From Lunularia cruciata (lineage: Eukaryota; Streptophyta; Marchantiopsida; Lunulariales; Lunulariaceae): a stretch of 64,000 nt of DNA. This document shows, piece by piece, positions 12,592 through 24,584 of this stretch. Numbering within the stretch: the first letter of the stretch is position 1; each line of letters starts with the position of its first letter. Location: positions 744,001-808,000 of the forward strand of contig CAOYZS010000005.1 of NCBI GenBank assembly GCA_948567375.1, read 5' to 3'. Position numbers and translations under genes: made by a program. The notes under the pieces are model-generated. The model made no database searches. It saw only the letters and a program-made list of their open reading frames with translations, and was not told the origin of the DNA.

Positions 12592-12609
12592 TGGTGCCAT
12601 TGTCAGAGA
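12592..12609 (+). other. Primer binding site of GL-B, tRNA-Asp type (decayed)
   Basis: TGGTGCCATTGTCAGAGA begins 7 nt after the LTR end. It pairs with the 3' end of plant tRNA-Asp (expected TGGCGCCGTTGCCGGGGA, from memory) except at five positions. All five are C-to-T or G-to-A. Athila-type elements are known to use tRNA-Asp primers. Confidence 0.72.
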
Positions 12610-15000
12610 TACAAACCTTGGAAGTGGATACAAAGCCAAATTGTAAATTGTGTTTGGAACCAATATGAGTGTTTGCATTGAGAGACAAACGGAAAGAGAG
12701 AGTTTGAATACAAACGTTGCATTGTGAAGAAGAAGAACGCCAAAAGATCCAATCTACTTTTGACGAAACCGAATGGGAGGCATTGGTTTTTCAACTTCGT
12801 CACAAAGTTCAAGAAGCCTTGCAAGAACTTGAACAAAAGAAACATGAAGGCGGGTGGCAAGGCTACTTCTCATCTCCATCTTCCAAGAAGAAGAAAGACT
12901 CCAGCAGGCAAACATACTCATTGCAACCCAATACACCAACTTCCTCTAAAGCTGTAAAGGAAGTTGAATTTATAAGGAAATTCATTTGTGAAAAGACAAC
13001 ACAAACTTTAATGGAAGAAGGATGCCAACATCTCTTATGAACAATTCCTTGGTTGGCTCAAGGGAATTTTCATGAACACTCTCAAAGTGTTGAAACTCTT
13101 ACCCTGTTTCCAATCAAAGTCAACATCAATAGAGAAGGAGAATCTGTTGACAAAGTCTCCACTTTGAACTTGACTAATTGGAACCCTTGGGCTGTCAATA
13201 CAACATCAACACCTGCCAATTTATTGGGTCCATCAAGTTCAAACTTACCACAGCCAATTCCAATGAGTCAAATGATGACTTTGTTACCTATCACTCAACA
13301 CGCCTACCAAAGTACAAGGGGACAAACAAGACGAAGATTCTAATGAATTTATCAAAGAATTCAAAGTCATTTCCTTTGCCAACAAGGAATATGACTGTAC
13401 GGATTGTCTGCAAATTTTTCCAAGTCTGCTCTAAAAGAAAGCTTGGAGATGGTACACCCATGTAACCCAAAAGGAGTTCATACCAACCAATTGGGCAGAC
13501 TTGCAAAATGGCTTCTTGGAACAATTCCGAGAAGTTGACTATGATACAAGTGTTTTTGTGGCACTTAATGATTTGGACTAAGGGAAGAAGGAAAAGTTAA
13601 GAGACTACTCTGAGCGGTTCATGGCTCTCTTGAACCAAGTTCTGAAGCAATCCGGTGTGGCCCGATGCCCAAGCCATTACCTAGTTCCTTGGTGGACTCT
13701 CACCGGAGATTTATATCTTTGCCAGGGAGAGGAATGTAACTTCCTTGGACAAAGTACTCAAACATGTCATCCGATATGAGGCGGCTCACTCTCACTCATC
13801 CAGTAACCAAAGAAATCAGGAGAAGAAAGGCAAGAAGCCCAAAAGGAGGGCTTCTCGTAGCACAACCCCTTCTTTGAAGGAATCCTCCACGTCTTCTAGT
13901 TCTAATTCAGAATCCAAAGAAGATTCAAAGCCAAGAAGAATACAAAGATGCAAAGGAAAGAAACCAGTAACACCGCCAACAAAGACTGTACATAAGGTGG
14001 ATCAAAAGCTGGAGACTCTTATTAAAGAGTTTGGGGATTTCAAGATCCAAATGATTGGGGCTAAGGACCAAAGAAAGCCTTCGTCATTTGAGAGATCAAA
14101 TGGATGGTGCATTGTGTGTGGTAAATCCGGCCATGCTAATATGGAGTGTTTGATACGCTCTTCATTTCCAACAAATTGATTGGGTTTCAGGTTGGGACCA
14201 AAGTGAAGAAGATGAGGTTGTGTACCAGACCCAAGAGGTACAGCCTCAAGCAAGCACATTGTACCAAGGTCCAAGGTATGGACCAAGGGAGTATAACAAC
14301 AATGCTCCCCCATGAAGACCACCCATGGGCAGCCAAAATAGGCCTCAAAATGTTGCACCGGGTGCTTGTTATAATTGTGGCTTGATGGGACATTGATCTC
14401 CAAACTGTCTGGAGCCAAGATAGCAAATTGGGTACATCCCACTATACAGAGATTGTAAGGGATCGGGCATACTAGAAACCAGTGCCCGCAACCACCCAAA
14501 GCTGCCAATAAAATATGTATAGACCCCTAGCTGAGCGTGCTATGCTCCAGGCAAAGGGAGATACTAATGTAAATTGTATAACACTTGAGGAGGAGAGGCC
14601 TCAAGAAGGGAGACCGGCTTCAGAAGAAGAATGGCCAGACCTCAAAACTTTGAAGGTTGAGACACGCTCGGGTTTGAAGAAGTGTGATCTTGAAGAAGCA
14701 AGTACTATGTCTTCATCTTCACAAAAGGAAAATACGTTGCACCCGAAAGGTATTCTTTCTGCCAAGGAGGAAAAGATTCTAGCAAAAGCTAAAGCTTTGC
14801 AAAAAGAAATCAAGGAAGCAGTACTCAGAACTCGGGAGATAAGTTTGGAGGAGGATATGAAGATGAAGCCTCCCACTTTTCCAGCAGATATCAGGTCCTA
14901 TGTGAAGGACTTGATCCAAGCCAAAGTTGGTCAACCCAAAGAACATCAGGTCAAGACTACCAGTACTCCAATCACCATCTTGAAACGCCCCAAAGTCTAA
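12610..15000 (+). pseudogene. Gag polyprotein of GL-B (degenerate)
   Basis: An N-terminal Gln/Glu/Lys-rich segment is open at 12717-13040. A capsid region near 13430-13650 reads KKAWRWYTHVTQ, WADLQNGFLEQFREV and KLRDYSERFMALLNQV, the usual Retrotrans_gag pattern, broken by in-frame stops. A Ser/Lys-rich spacer and first zinc knuckle CIVCGKSGHANMEC are open at 13745-14179. Two further knuckles follow (CYNCGLMGH-stop-SPNC near 14370-14405; DCKGSGHTRNQC near 14450-14485). A charged linker at 14515-15000 leads to protease. The order matches GL-A. Confidence 0.82.
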
Positions 15001-15620
15001 TTTGAACAAGGACAAACTTCAGACCCAAAGACAAAGGTGAAGAAGGTGAAGTTAGGAGGAGTCCCTCAATATGATATTGTGGCCGATTTGGCATCTACAA
15101 GTGCTAATGTCACATTTTAGCAATTGTGGGAGGACAACAAGCAATACAAGAAGCACTTGAGTTCAACACTCAAGAAAGTAAGGGCGATGACCAAGAAAGA
15201 CTTGCCCGCAATTTATCATATTGAACAAGAAGATTTGAGATCTCCCAAAGTGGATGCGGAGATTGCAAGGTGAATGATCATGTTGATACCCATTGATTCA
15301 GGTGAATGTCATGACCAAAGATACTGCAAATTGGTTGGGGTACCATACCTTTGAACCAACATCCCCCATTTGGAAATTTTCAGACCAAACTAGGAGACGG
15401 CCATTGGGCATGCTGTCAAACATTACCACAATCAATGGAGGGATGCCCTCCAAGTTGAATTACATTTTGTTGCGACTAGTGACCAAAATTGGTTACCCTT
15501 TGTTGATCGGAAGACCCTTGTTGTATAGTGCCCAAGTTGTGGTGGATTAGCACCAGCAGAAGTTGCGGCTCATGGACATTTTGCTTGAGGACAAGAAGCA
15601 GGTAATTGTGAGTTGGACAA
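15001..15620 (+). pseudogene. Aspartic protease region of GL-B
   Basis: The catalytic loop is visible as IDSG (about 15291-15302), immediately followed after a frame change by VNVMTKDTANWLGYHTFEP, then FSDQTRRRPLGMLSN and YPLLIGRPLLYSAQVVVD (open 15293-15550). The reading frame breaks inside the DSG loop, the same place as in GL-A. An acidic Ser/Asp-rich linker continues to RT at about 15960. Confidence 0.72.
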
Positions 15621-15961
15621 AGGTTCCACACCTTGGGGAAACAACTTCATCAAAAGACAAAGATGAATCCAAAGATTCATCATCTTTGTCTTTAGAAGAC
15701 TCAAAAGACAAAGTCCAAGTCAATTACTTGGAATGCTACTAGGTAGAGGTCAAAGACAAAGATCCATATGACATTTCCTTGGGTGAAAACAACTTGTAGG
15801 AAGGGATTTGACTGCAGTTTGACTTGGATTAAGCTGAGTAAGCTATGTGGAAGGAGTCATCAACCTCAATGACTGTCAAGATGTAGTCTTGACTGAAGGA
15901 AAATTTTTGAAAATTTCTAAGACAATCACTTCGGAGGAGTTGGCATGATACACAACCCTAT

Positions 15962-16342
15962 TTATAGAATTCCAGGATGTATTTGACTAGTGCTAGGTAT
16001 TCCACAAGAATTTGGAGAACACCGGATTGATCTGGTTGAAGGTGCAATTCTGGTTTGGCAAAGAAAATACCGCCTAAACCCAAAGTACTCATTCTTGGTC
16101 AAAGATGAAATTGATATGTACTTAGGAGCCAGAATAATCTTTCCAATCTTGAGCAGTGAGTGGGTTTCTCCTATAGTCATTGTTCCAAAGAAGAAGATTG
16201 GGAAGATTTGAGTGTCCCAAGATTTTTGCAAATTGAATGCAGTTACGAGGAAGGAGTCATCTTGAGTCAAAAGGATGAGAAGAAGAAGGACTATCTTGTT
16301 TATTATGCTAGCCAATAATTATCAATTTCAGGGAAGAACTAT
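15962..16342 (+). pseudogene. Reverse transcriptase of GL-B, core deleted
   Basis: The N-terminal RT (LGIPQEFGEHRIDLVEG to FCKLNAVTRK) is present at 15985-16254, then the sequence jumps to GVILSQKDEKKKDYLVYYA of RNase H. In GL-A these two points are about 750 bp apart and enclose the FIDD active site, so the RT palm and start of RNase H are lost here. The junction is near 16252-16256. A TGA also interrupts the N-terminal part at 16209. Confidence 0.85.
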
Positions 16343-17957
16343 TTGACAACTGAAAGAGAAGCACTCGGAATGGTTTATGCTTGCAAGAAATTTTGCCAAT
16401 ACTTGTTGGGATATGAGTTTTTCTTCTATGTTGACCATTACGCATTGCAACATTTGGTCAAGAAGGCAACTTTGTCTAGGCAAATTGCAAGATGGATCTT
16501 GTTGTTACAAAAATTCACATACACTATACAAGTAAGGAAGGGAGCTTCGGATTCAAATGTGGACTTCTTATCCATGTTAGAAACTCAAGACCAAGACTTG
16601 GAAGTCAATGATTGGTTTCCTCATGAAGAACTGTATCATCTAATGGCTGTTCAAAGTACAAGGTATGCAACAAAATATCACTATCTTCATACATGTCATT
16701 GTCCTAATGGGCTAGACCCGGAGCAGAGGGCAGTCTTCCTCAGGAAGATGGGACCGTTTCAATTAAAACACAACATTTTGTTTAAGATGGGCAAAGATGA
16801 AGTACTTCGGAGATGTTTGGAGGCATACAAAGTCGGAGGAGTCATTGAGTCCTCATACTTGGAAGCACCGGGTGGACACTATGCCCTAAAGAATACTGTG
16901 AAGAAAATCCTTTCAGCAGGGCATTGGTGGCCTATGATGTATAAAGATACATACACCCATATTCAAAGTTGTGATTTCTATCAAAGAACAAAAAAACCAG
17001 CGGCTACTTCCCAATGGCCTTTGAGACCAATTTTGCCCTTGGCTCCATTCAAGAAATGGGGTATTGATTTTGTGGGTCCAATTCAACCAATAACCCAATT
17101 CACAAGGAAGAGGTACATCTTGGTATGCACTGATTATGCTACCAAGATGGTAGAAGCAGAAGCAACTTGGAGAGATGATGCGGAAACAATCACAGAATTT
17201 TTCTTCTGAAACATCATTTCCCATTACAAGTGCCCTCTGGAATTGGTCAGTGATAGGGGAACTCATATTTTGAACTCCATGGTGGAAGCCTTAACCAAGT
17301 ACTTCCAGATAAAGCATCTGAAGACAACTCTTTACAATCCAAAAGCTTATGGACTAATGGAGAAGGTCAATGGATTGTTGTGTAAAATTTTGAACAAGGT
17401 GATAGTCAATTATGCCTACGATTGGGACACAAAGTAACTAGCAGCTTTGTGGGCATACAGAACAACTGAAAATATTACCACCAAGCAAACTCCATATTTC
17501 TTGACATACGGATTGCATCCCATACTACTAGTTGAATTTGAAGTACTATCATATTGGGTTCTTTGCAAGAATGATTGTCGGAGGAAGAAAGCCAGGATCT
17601 TTGGATCCATCAACTGATGTGGTTAGAAGAGAAAAGGGACAATGCAATGAAAACCACAAAGGAAGTACAAGAACAAAAGAAAGCCAGCCATGACAAGAGA
17701 ATCAAGCCTGTGGCTGTTCAGGAGGGTGATTTGGTGTTGTTATATGACAATTGCCAAATATTTTTTCTAGGCAACTGCATTTAAGGTGGATGGGGCCATA
17801 TCGTGTTATGCACATATATGCCAATGGATCTATTCAACTTTCAAACCTAGAGGGAAATCCGTTTGCCACTTGAGTAAACGGGTGGAGAGTTCAAAATATT
17901 GGACCAGGACCCGACGTTGTACAAAGAACCAGTTTTTGGTGTTCGTGGGGATGCTCA
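16343..17957 (+). pseudogene. RNase H end and integrase of GL-B
   Basis: A 288-codon open frame (16343-17209) holds the RNase H Glu (REALG) and Asp (FYVDHYALQH) regions, the integrase zinc-binding region and GIDFVGP with the first catalytic Asp. In the zinc site the last CxxC reads CDFYQ, so the second Cys is replaced by Tyr. A stop at 17207 separates it from VSDRGTHI (second Asp) and GLMEKVN (Glu), open at 17243-17437. A C-terminal piece with LVLLYDN follows at 17575-17784. The region then runs into the polypurine tract. Confidence 0.88.
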
Positions 17958-17959
17958 CA

Positions 17960-17975
17960 TTTGAAGGAGGGAGTA
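17960..17975 (+). other. Polypurine tract of GL-B
   Basis: TTTGAAGGAGGGAGTA directly precedes the 3' LTR start TGTCGTACCCAC at 17976. It matches the GL-A tract on the opposite strand. Confidence 0.85.
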
Positions 17976-18407
17976 TGTCGTACCCACTTTTTTTGGTTTT
18001 GGATAGTTTTAGGAAAACTAAAGAATTACATAAGTAAAGCCTAAAGAGGGCTAAAAGGGAAAGAAATTAGAAGAAGCGTGTGTTTGAGGCAAACCCAAAG
18101 TCGACCTCGGGTCAAGATCGAAGGACCCAGGAGGGACAAGACACAAAGATGAAGACACAAAGGCAAAGAAGGCAAGACTTCATATTGGATAGTGTGGTCT
18201 GATCCAAAGAACCTATAACAAACTTCTTTGGAGTTGGCCCATTCAAGAAAGTATGTGGGAAGAAAGTAATGACCTCGGGATCAAGAAGTTCTTGATAGTG
18301 ATAGGAAACCAATCCCATAGAATTGGTGATTGGAGAGGAGAAACAACTGAAGAATGACCAATCGGTGCAAGATTATAAAATCAAGAGTTGTGCAAGGAAG
18401 CAGTGCA

Positions 18408-20951
18408 ATGTCCAGTTGCTACCCTGTCCCTATTCAAAGTCCACCCATAGTAATGCAAATTGCAAATCCGCAAGAAGAGGAGTGGGTTCGGATCTCGGGA
18501 ATGATCTTCCACAAGAAGAAGGTGAGGAAACACACGATGATACCAAAAGTGAGTAAGCAGACTGCGGTGAGAGGACTTGAAATTTGTAGGTTAGAAGTAA
18601 TAGCACGGATTGAGGTCTTGGCGAGACATTGTATCATGTTCTTGGCCTAGAACTAGAACTTCAATTTTCCAGGTTTCATGGTCAAGATTGTAGTGAGTAA
18701 TTGCAAGGATGGACCAAAGCACGAGGGGAAGAGAGGAAATCCAGCTTGATGGACAGAGGCGGATTGGAGAGTAGTTTTGGGAAGAGAAGCAGGAGAGGTA
18801 GGAGGTAGTACCTTCTATTGGAAGTGTGATGCTTCAAAAGAGACTGCCAAAGTGAGAAATTTGTTCAATCAACCTCGCACCAAGAATAGGTATAAGGTGG
18901 ACAATTATAGAGACCCTGAGCAAAGAGGGATAGTAAGCATGATGATGGCAATGTTCAAGCCAGAGTGAACCACCTATGTTACTATGCAACAAGCACTTTT
19001 CTTTCACCAATTTTTTGCGGGAGAGGCAATAGATTGGGCAAAATGTTTGCATCAGAGAGTGGGGCAGATGATTTTGGGGTGGAGAATGGATATGCCACCG
19101 CATTATTTTGTGCCCTTCATAGTGCACTTTTATTTTTGGTTGAACTTGCTGACCTCAGAACAAAGAAATTGAATGTGCTTGCACTTTCATCTGGATTTGC
19201 AGAAGGAGGCAGATGTAGATGAGCAATATTATATGGAGAGAGTGCGAGATGGAGATGAATACTACAAGAAGAGTGGGAAGGAGAAAATTGTAGCAATTGA
19301 CCTTCCAAGGGCTAGAAAGAGAGCCAAGCCTAAGAGTCATGTTGCAACAGTCCAGCCCCAGAAAGTGCCAAAGCTTAACCCAACAGTGGTGGTGGTGAAG
19401 ACAAAGGAAGCCATGCCAAAATCAGGAGAAGAGTCGGAAGGAGAAACTGGATCGAAGGAAGAGATGTCAAGAGAAGAAGAGGAGTTCATGCTACAAAGTG
19501 AAGAATCAAGCAGTGACAATGAAGGCAAGGTGGAGGTTCAGCAAACACGAAGGCTGATGGTCAAGGCAGGAAAGCCGAGTCCCAAAGTTTCTACTCTTGA
19601 ACAAGGAAGTGAGAAGAAGAAGGGAGACAAAGTCATGGCACAACCCTGGACTGCCAAGGAGAAGAACATTATGACTGCAGCCGAAGTGAGGCCCAGTAAA
19701 GTAACCTTGGAAGAGGAAGAAAGCTCAAAGGAAGAAACTTTGAAAGTACAAAGATCATGACTTTGAGGCAAGGTGCAAGAAGTAGAGTGGTCACAACCCA
19801 AAGGCCAAGCCAATGGCAAAAAATGCAAAGGAGTGGAATATTTGTCAAATTATGTCCGCTGTTGATGTTTCTACAGCAAAAGAAGATGGAGATGGTAAGT
19901 GCCAATCTCAAGGTGCAGGATGAATTGGCAGTAGTGAACACCTGGAGTGCAAAAACCTTGTTATTGCAAAGTAAGTTGACGAGGGTGGAGATGGAAGCCA
20001 AAGAACTTTGGGTTGAGGAGGTTCTTCGGAGTAAGCACTTTGAGGTGATGAAGGAGGATATAGTAAAGAGTCATGAGGAGGCAAAGGAGATGACCACATT
20101 GGTTGTAGTGTTGACGGGGCAAATTGTAGATGCCCGAGTAGAGTTAATCTGCTTGAAAGCAGTTACAGCGGTGATGGAGTAGGAGTTGGAGAGTCTCAAG
20201 AAGAAGGTAGTAGAGAAAGATCAAGCCTGGCAATGAGAGTTAGCGAAGTGCGGTAGAGAAGAAGATTGGTTGCGAGGATTGGTGCGAGTAGTAGAGGAGC
20301 AAATCTCTATGAATCGGAGGAGAAGGAGGCATTGAAGGCCGAATTTGAAGACAAGCTCCAGATGTATTTGTAGTGAATTGGAGGAAGAAAGGAAGCATGA
20401 GAAGCTTATGGTCGTAGGAGAAGCTGATGAGGTAGTCAGAGTCATCAATGAAATCAAGGCAATGTTGAGCATGGAAGTTGAAGGTAAACTCAAGGAAGCA
20501 AGATTGCATGAGCTGAAGTTATTGGTGCAGGAGATGCGCAAGAGAAAGGCGAAGGACATGAAGTTGAATAATTTATTAATTTCAATAATGTCAGTGAGAT
20601 TATGTAGATAGGAAGATGTTAGAGGTAGGAGATAATGTGTGTCTCAAATTAGATCTTGTTAGAACAGAGTTAGATAAACTTCGCAATGAGGTACAAGAAG
20701 TATGAAGACCCGAAGTTGTAGAAGTAGGAGTACAGGTGTCTTCAAAGTTGTTCTTTGAGACATTAGAGAAGAATGGGTCGAGAGATACAAAGTTAAGAAG
20801 ATTACCTGAGACCTCAATTGTAGTTTGTAGTGAAGAAATTGTAGAAATAGAAGAGTTTGGAGTAGGATTAAATAGACCCAAGGATCGTGAAATTATCAAG
20901 GGATCATTGGGATTGGGAGCCAAAGTTGAGGTTGACATTGGATCGGAGTAG
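18408..20951 (+). pseudogene. LTR-encoded ORF of unknown function (GL-B 3' LTR)
   Basis: Starts ATG 18408 (MSSCYPVPIQSPP), ends VDIGSE-TAG 20949-20951. It reads through an N-terminal domain with GLEICRLEVIARIEVLAR, a block YWKCDASKETAKVRNLFNQ, HQFFAGEAIDWAKCLHQRVGQM (18777-19172), an acidic/basic segment open at 19173-19760, and coiled-coil segments at 19757-20182 and 20345-20611. About ten stops or shifts by comparison with other copies. It is sense relative to the element, between the LTR start and the presumed U3 promoter box. Function unknown. Confidence 0.72.
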
Positions 20952-21065
20952 TAACAGATTTGAGATAGGAAGAGGCAGATATGAAGAGATGCATTGTTAG
21001 TTTGGATCTACAGGTAGGAAGAATTGTTATAGAACGGTATAGTTGTTAGATAACTTTCATTTGCT

Positions 21066-21080
21066 TCAGTATTTAAGAAT
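21066..21080 (+). promoter_or_regulatory. Putative U3 promoter (TATTTAAG box), representative copy
   Basis: CAGTATTTAAGAATGG lies about 120 bp after the LTR ORF stop and about 670 bp before the LTR end. Equivalent (T)ATTTAA(A/G) boxes occur at about 11906, 27680, 45530, 53697, 61598 and 63230 (plus), and inverted at about 7383, 30527 and 55786, although flanking sequence has diverged. The position fits the TATA box for genomic RNA. Confidence 0.5.
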
Positions 21081-21747
21081 GGTATTTGCAGTCATATGTT
21101 GTTCAATGCTCATAATTTCTGAGAATAGATAAAGTGAAGTGATGTGAAGTAGTGCTTGTTGCTTGAGCTTGATTCTGAATATCAATTCTGTGTTTGTATT
21201 TGTGAGTTTTTGGAGAATTTTGAAGTGCAAATCAGCGTGCTTGTTGGATGTTGGATTCCGCAGCCTTGATCTTCATTCTGTGTGTTTGATCCTACGTGAA
21301 GTGCAATTGATGCAATGCCTTGATAGATCTGAGAAGAATTGTAGTGTTGGTAGTATTCTACATTTGTGAGTGCAACACTAAGTTGATGTGAAGCAATTTT
21401 AATAGAGGAAGTTGTGCCTTCAATGAAGGAGTGGAACACAATTCTGAGGCAAAGTCATTTTGTAATGAAGTGCCATTTTTGGGAGAGACTGAATCATCAC
21501 AATCAAGATTGTTTCAAAAGAATTGAAGGAGTTGTGATTAAGAAGTGTTAAACCATGACGAGACTGCGAGTTAGTGCTTGTTACTCTCTTTTAGGTGTAC
21601 TTTCTACTTGAGAGATCAAAGAGGAACCCAAGAAGAACTACATGTTACTGTTTGACTTTGTAATTGACCAATTCTGAATCGTATCTCTACGGGAACAAAT
21701 TTTACTTACCCGATTACCACAAAAGTGATATTTGCTGGGTTGTCACA

Positions 21748-23506
21748 GTATGCAAGCTTGATTGACTTCCTCCTTCATCTTTGTCAGCAACATCATCTTC
21801 TCCTTCAATTCTTTGGCTTGACGTTGTATCTCTCTTCCCCTCAACTTGAAACTCTCTTGCACTTTCTCTAAAGCCTTCTTCTTCAAGACTTTATCCACCT
21901 GAAGCTCCTCAACTTCTTCTTCTCTTTGGGCTACACTTTCCCGTAATCCCTTTACTTTTTCTAGTATATACTTCACCACCTACAACTCATTCTTCACCTT
22001 CTTGCAATCTTGTGGGATTACCTTCTACTACACCTTCAACAGCTCCAATAATGGAGTTACAATCTACATTGAATACTGCACTCCTCCAAAGTTTTCTTTG
22101 TCTTTGGCTTTGTCTTCATACTTTACATCTTCCACTGGCTCCTTCTCCCAAAGTCTCAATCTTTGTACCTTTTGTGATATCATGTCCGAGCTTCCTTCTT
22201 CCTTGCCGGCTGAAGTAGGTCGTGCATGGTCTTCCATGGTTGCTTCCTTGTCTCTTGCTCTCTTGCAATCTTCCTTCTTTGGCTTGGCCTCCATCTCCTC
22301 CATGAGTAGAGCTACACAGGGATTATCACTTCCCTCCATACGGTCAATTGCTGCATGGAAGTCTTCATCTTCTTTTGCTTTAGCTGATTGCTGGACTTCT
22401 TCTTCATCCTCACTCTCACTTTTGGATTCCTCACTTTGTAATGTGAGCTCCGCTTCTTTTGAGTCTCCTCCTCTAGACTCTATCTCTCCTTTAGACTCGG
22501 TTTCCAAAGTCTCTTCCCTCATCACCTTCTTACCTTGTAGAGTAAGTCTTTGGGTCTTTCATTTTGTTGGAGGCAACACTCCTTCTTAGGGTTTAGTCCG
22601 CTTCTTTGTCTTCAGACTTCTTACTTCTTCCCTCTCCTGCTATCCCATTCTGATGTTTACTTCATCATCACTGGCTCATAGGTGTGTCATGTAGTGCTTC
22701 TCTTCTCTTCATCCGCTTCTTGTCATAGATCGATGGGAATGTGACACCATGCGCTGCCTCTCTTCTGCTGTCAGCAAATTGAACCCAGAGTAGAAGTGCG
22801 CAATAAATGGTCAAAAATAATGTGGAAGCAAATTAGTTCTCCAATTGACAATCATCTGCCTTGTTTGTTGGTAGAAGCACTTTGCCTATTTCACCTTCAC
22901 TCTTGCAAACATTGTTCATTCGGGTTTGAACATGGCTATTATCGCTCCTATGATGCTTTGTTTAATCAGGTCCCAATAGGCCTCCACTTTGTAACCATTA
23001 GTCAAATGCGGAGCAAAGAACGAATTGTGAATTTCCATAGTCTCCTCTGCAGCATCACACTTCCAATAGAAGGTGATCCTAGTTGCCTCTCCTGTTTCCT
23101 TCCCCAATACTAACCTCCAATCCAACTCAGTCCATTGAGCCAGATTTCCTCTCTTCCCCTTGACTTTAGGGCTCTCCTCACAATTGCTGGCAACTATCTT
23201 TGCCACGACTCCTGGGAAACTAAAATTCCAATTCTAGGCTAAAAACATAATCCAAAGTCTATTCAAGACTTTGATCCATGCTATGACATCTAACCTCCAA
23301 ATTGCAAAACTCCTCACTGTGAGTGTGTTCTTGGCCTTCTTTGCCATGATTTGCTCTCTAGTTCTTTAGCACTAAAAAACTATTCCCTCTCTTGGATGCA
23401 ACACTCTAACCCCTTTTGGACTTTGGAAAACTTCACTCTCAATCAGCTTCTTGACATGCATTAATGCAGGACGACTACTCAAAGGAATAGGATATCTACT
23501 TGACAT
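21748..23506 (-). pseudogene. LTR-encoded ORF, N-terminal two thirds (GL-C)
   Basis: ATG at 23506 (MSSRYPIPLSSRPALM). The N-terminal domain continues in 23206-22916 (LAQWTELDWRLVLGKE, TFYWKCDAAEETMEIHNSF), then an acidic segment (22525-22064: VMREETLETESKGEIES, VALLMEEMEAK) and a coiled coil (21979-21743: ILEKVKGLRESVAQREEEVEELQVDKVLKKKALEKVQES). It is cut mid coiled coil by GL-B. Frameshifts separate the segments. Same family as 18408-20951. Confidence 0.7.
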
Positions 23507-23918
23507 ATTTGATTTCCCCTTGCGCAATTGAAATTTTATATTACCCCGAGGTGCAGTCATTCTTTAGTCAATTTCAAAATCAACTCCCCCCTTCTTTTTC
23601 ATGTTGATTTCCTATCATTATCAAGGCATGCTTCTCCTGCCTCCGCTGTTTCTTGAAGTGTACTTTCTTGCCACATAGAAAGGCTGTTATACCATCTTTG
23701 TATCGGTCTTTGCTTCCTGGTCCAAAGATGACCTTCTTCAGACTTGTTTCTTTGTACCTCCATCTGAGTACTTCCACTTTTTGACCCAAATTTGACTTCT
23801 TTGGGTTTGCTCTAAAAAGACACCTATCCATTCTTTCCTTCATAGTTTGGCTTTCTTACTAACTTCTTCTTCAAAACTCTAACAAAACAGAAGAAAACAA
23901 ACAATTGTGGGTACCACA
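21748..23918 (-). repeat. GL-C: GL LTR fragment (minus), cut by GL-B
   Basis: The minus-strand LTR starts TGTGGTACCCACA at 23918. The rest of the LTR is displaced left by GL-B at 21748. A TATAAAA motif lies at about 23534-23545. The flank to the right is MT-type gag sequence, so GL-C inserted into MT-1 (the target reads GTGTTGGTGGA just before the LTR start). Confidence 0.85.
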
Positions 23919-24584
23919 TCCACCAACACTCCTTGAGCAAGAACTCATGAGTATAGCCAATCTACTCCTGGAAATCAAGCTTGAAGTGATAGAGACATAG
24001 TTTGGAGACCAATATTGTCTCCATAACTCAATCTCCTCCAAATAAGCTCTCTTGAACTCATGGTAGTCATCCATCGGTGGAACCTCTAAATGCTGAAACA
24101 ACCCCTTCAATGCCATGAAGGGTGTAAACAAAGTCAGGTTTTGCATTTGCTACAAATCACACCAACTATCAAACTCTTGGATGAAGTCATCCAACTCAAT
24201 GATACCCACCATACTAGAGTAACACCTGGGGCCTTTGGAGGCCCTATAAATCTCATCCATGTCCCACAACAACAGTGTAGACACGCCAAATGCACTCTCA
24301 ATTGAATCAGTTCTTGTGTCAAACTCCAACTCAGAGTCAATCTCCTCCCTCATTGGGACCTGAGATATAGGCTGATACAGAGCGCCACTCCAAGTAAATC
24401 CACTACATACTATAGGGCTAACTCTGCTAGAATCCCCAAAGAACTCCGTCATGACAAAGTAACCGCAATTGCAACCACAAACTAGAACCACCAAACGTAA
24501 CCTCAAACCGCAACCACATGTACTCCACCAAGTGCCAACACCAACTAAACCCCACCAAGTGCCAAAACCCATGGAACACCACAT
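23919..24584 (-). pseudogene. Gag N-terminus of MT-1
   Basis: About 220 codons matching MT-2 gag residues 1-215: GTWW, VSPIVCSGFTWSG, YQPISQV, EEIDSELEFDT, LLWDMDEIY, ELDDFIQEFDSWCDL (stop at 24150), then LFTPFMALKGLFQHLE and ELWRQYWSPNYVSITS in 24146-23871. It ends at the GL-C junction within the Ser-rich linker. Two or more stops; no capsid or zinc knuckle remains here. Confidence 0.8.

Larger units (their letters stand above)
10482..21747 (+). mobile_element. GL-B: giant-LTR Ty3/gypsy retrotransposon, 5' end displaced by GL-A
   Basis: Plus-strand element: 5' LTR remainder (10482-12584), primer site, gag, PR, truncated RT, RNase H, integrase, polypurine tract, complete 3' LTR (17976-21747). 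GL-A split its 5' LTR, so the first part should lie left of the window. The right end TTGTCACA at 21747 abuts a GL LTR ORF in opposite orientation (GL-C), making it an insertion into another GL copy. The RT catalytic core is deleted, so it could not have moved without help after that event. Confidence 0.9.
17976..21747 (+). repeat. 3' LTR of GL-B, complete (3772 bp)
   Basis: Runs from TGTCGTACCCAC (TGTGG with one change) to TTGCTGGGTTGTCACA. Layout: about 430 bp upstream region, TATAAAA-like box at 18373-18380, ORF 18408-20951, second box AGTATTTAAG at 21068-21077, then about 670 bp to the LTR end. The longest complete LTR in the window. Confidence 0.9.
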
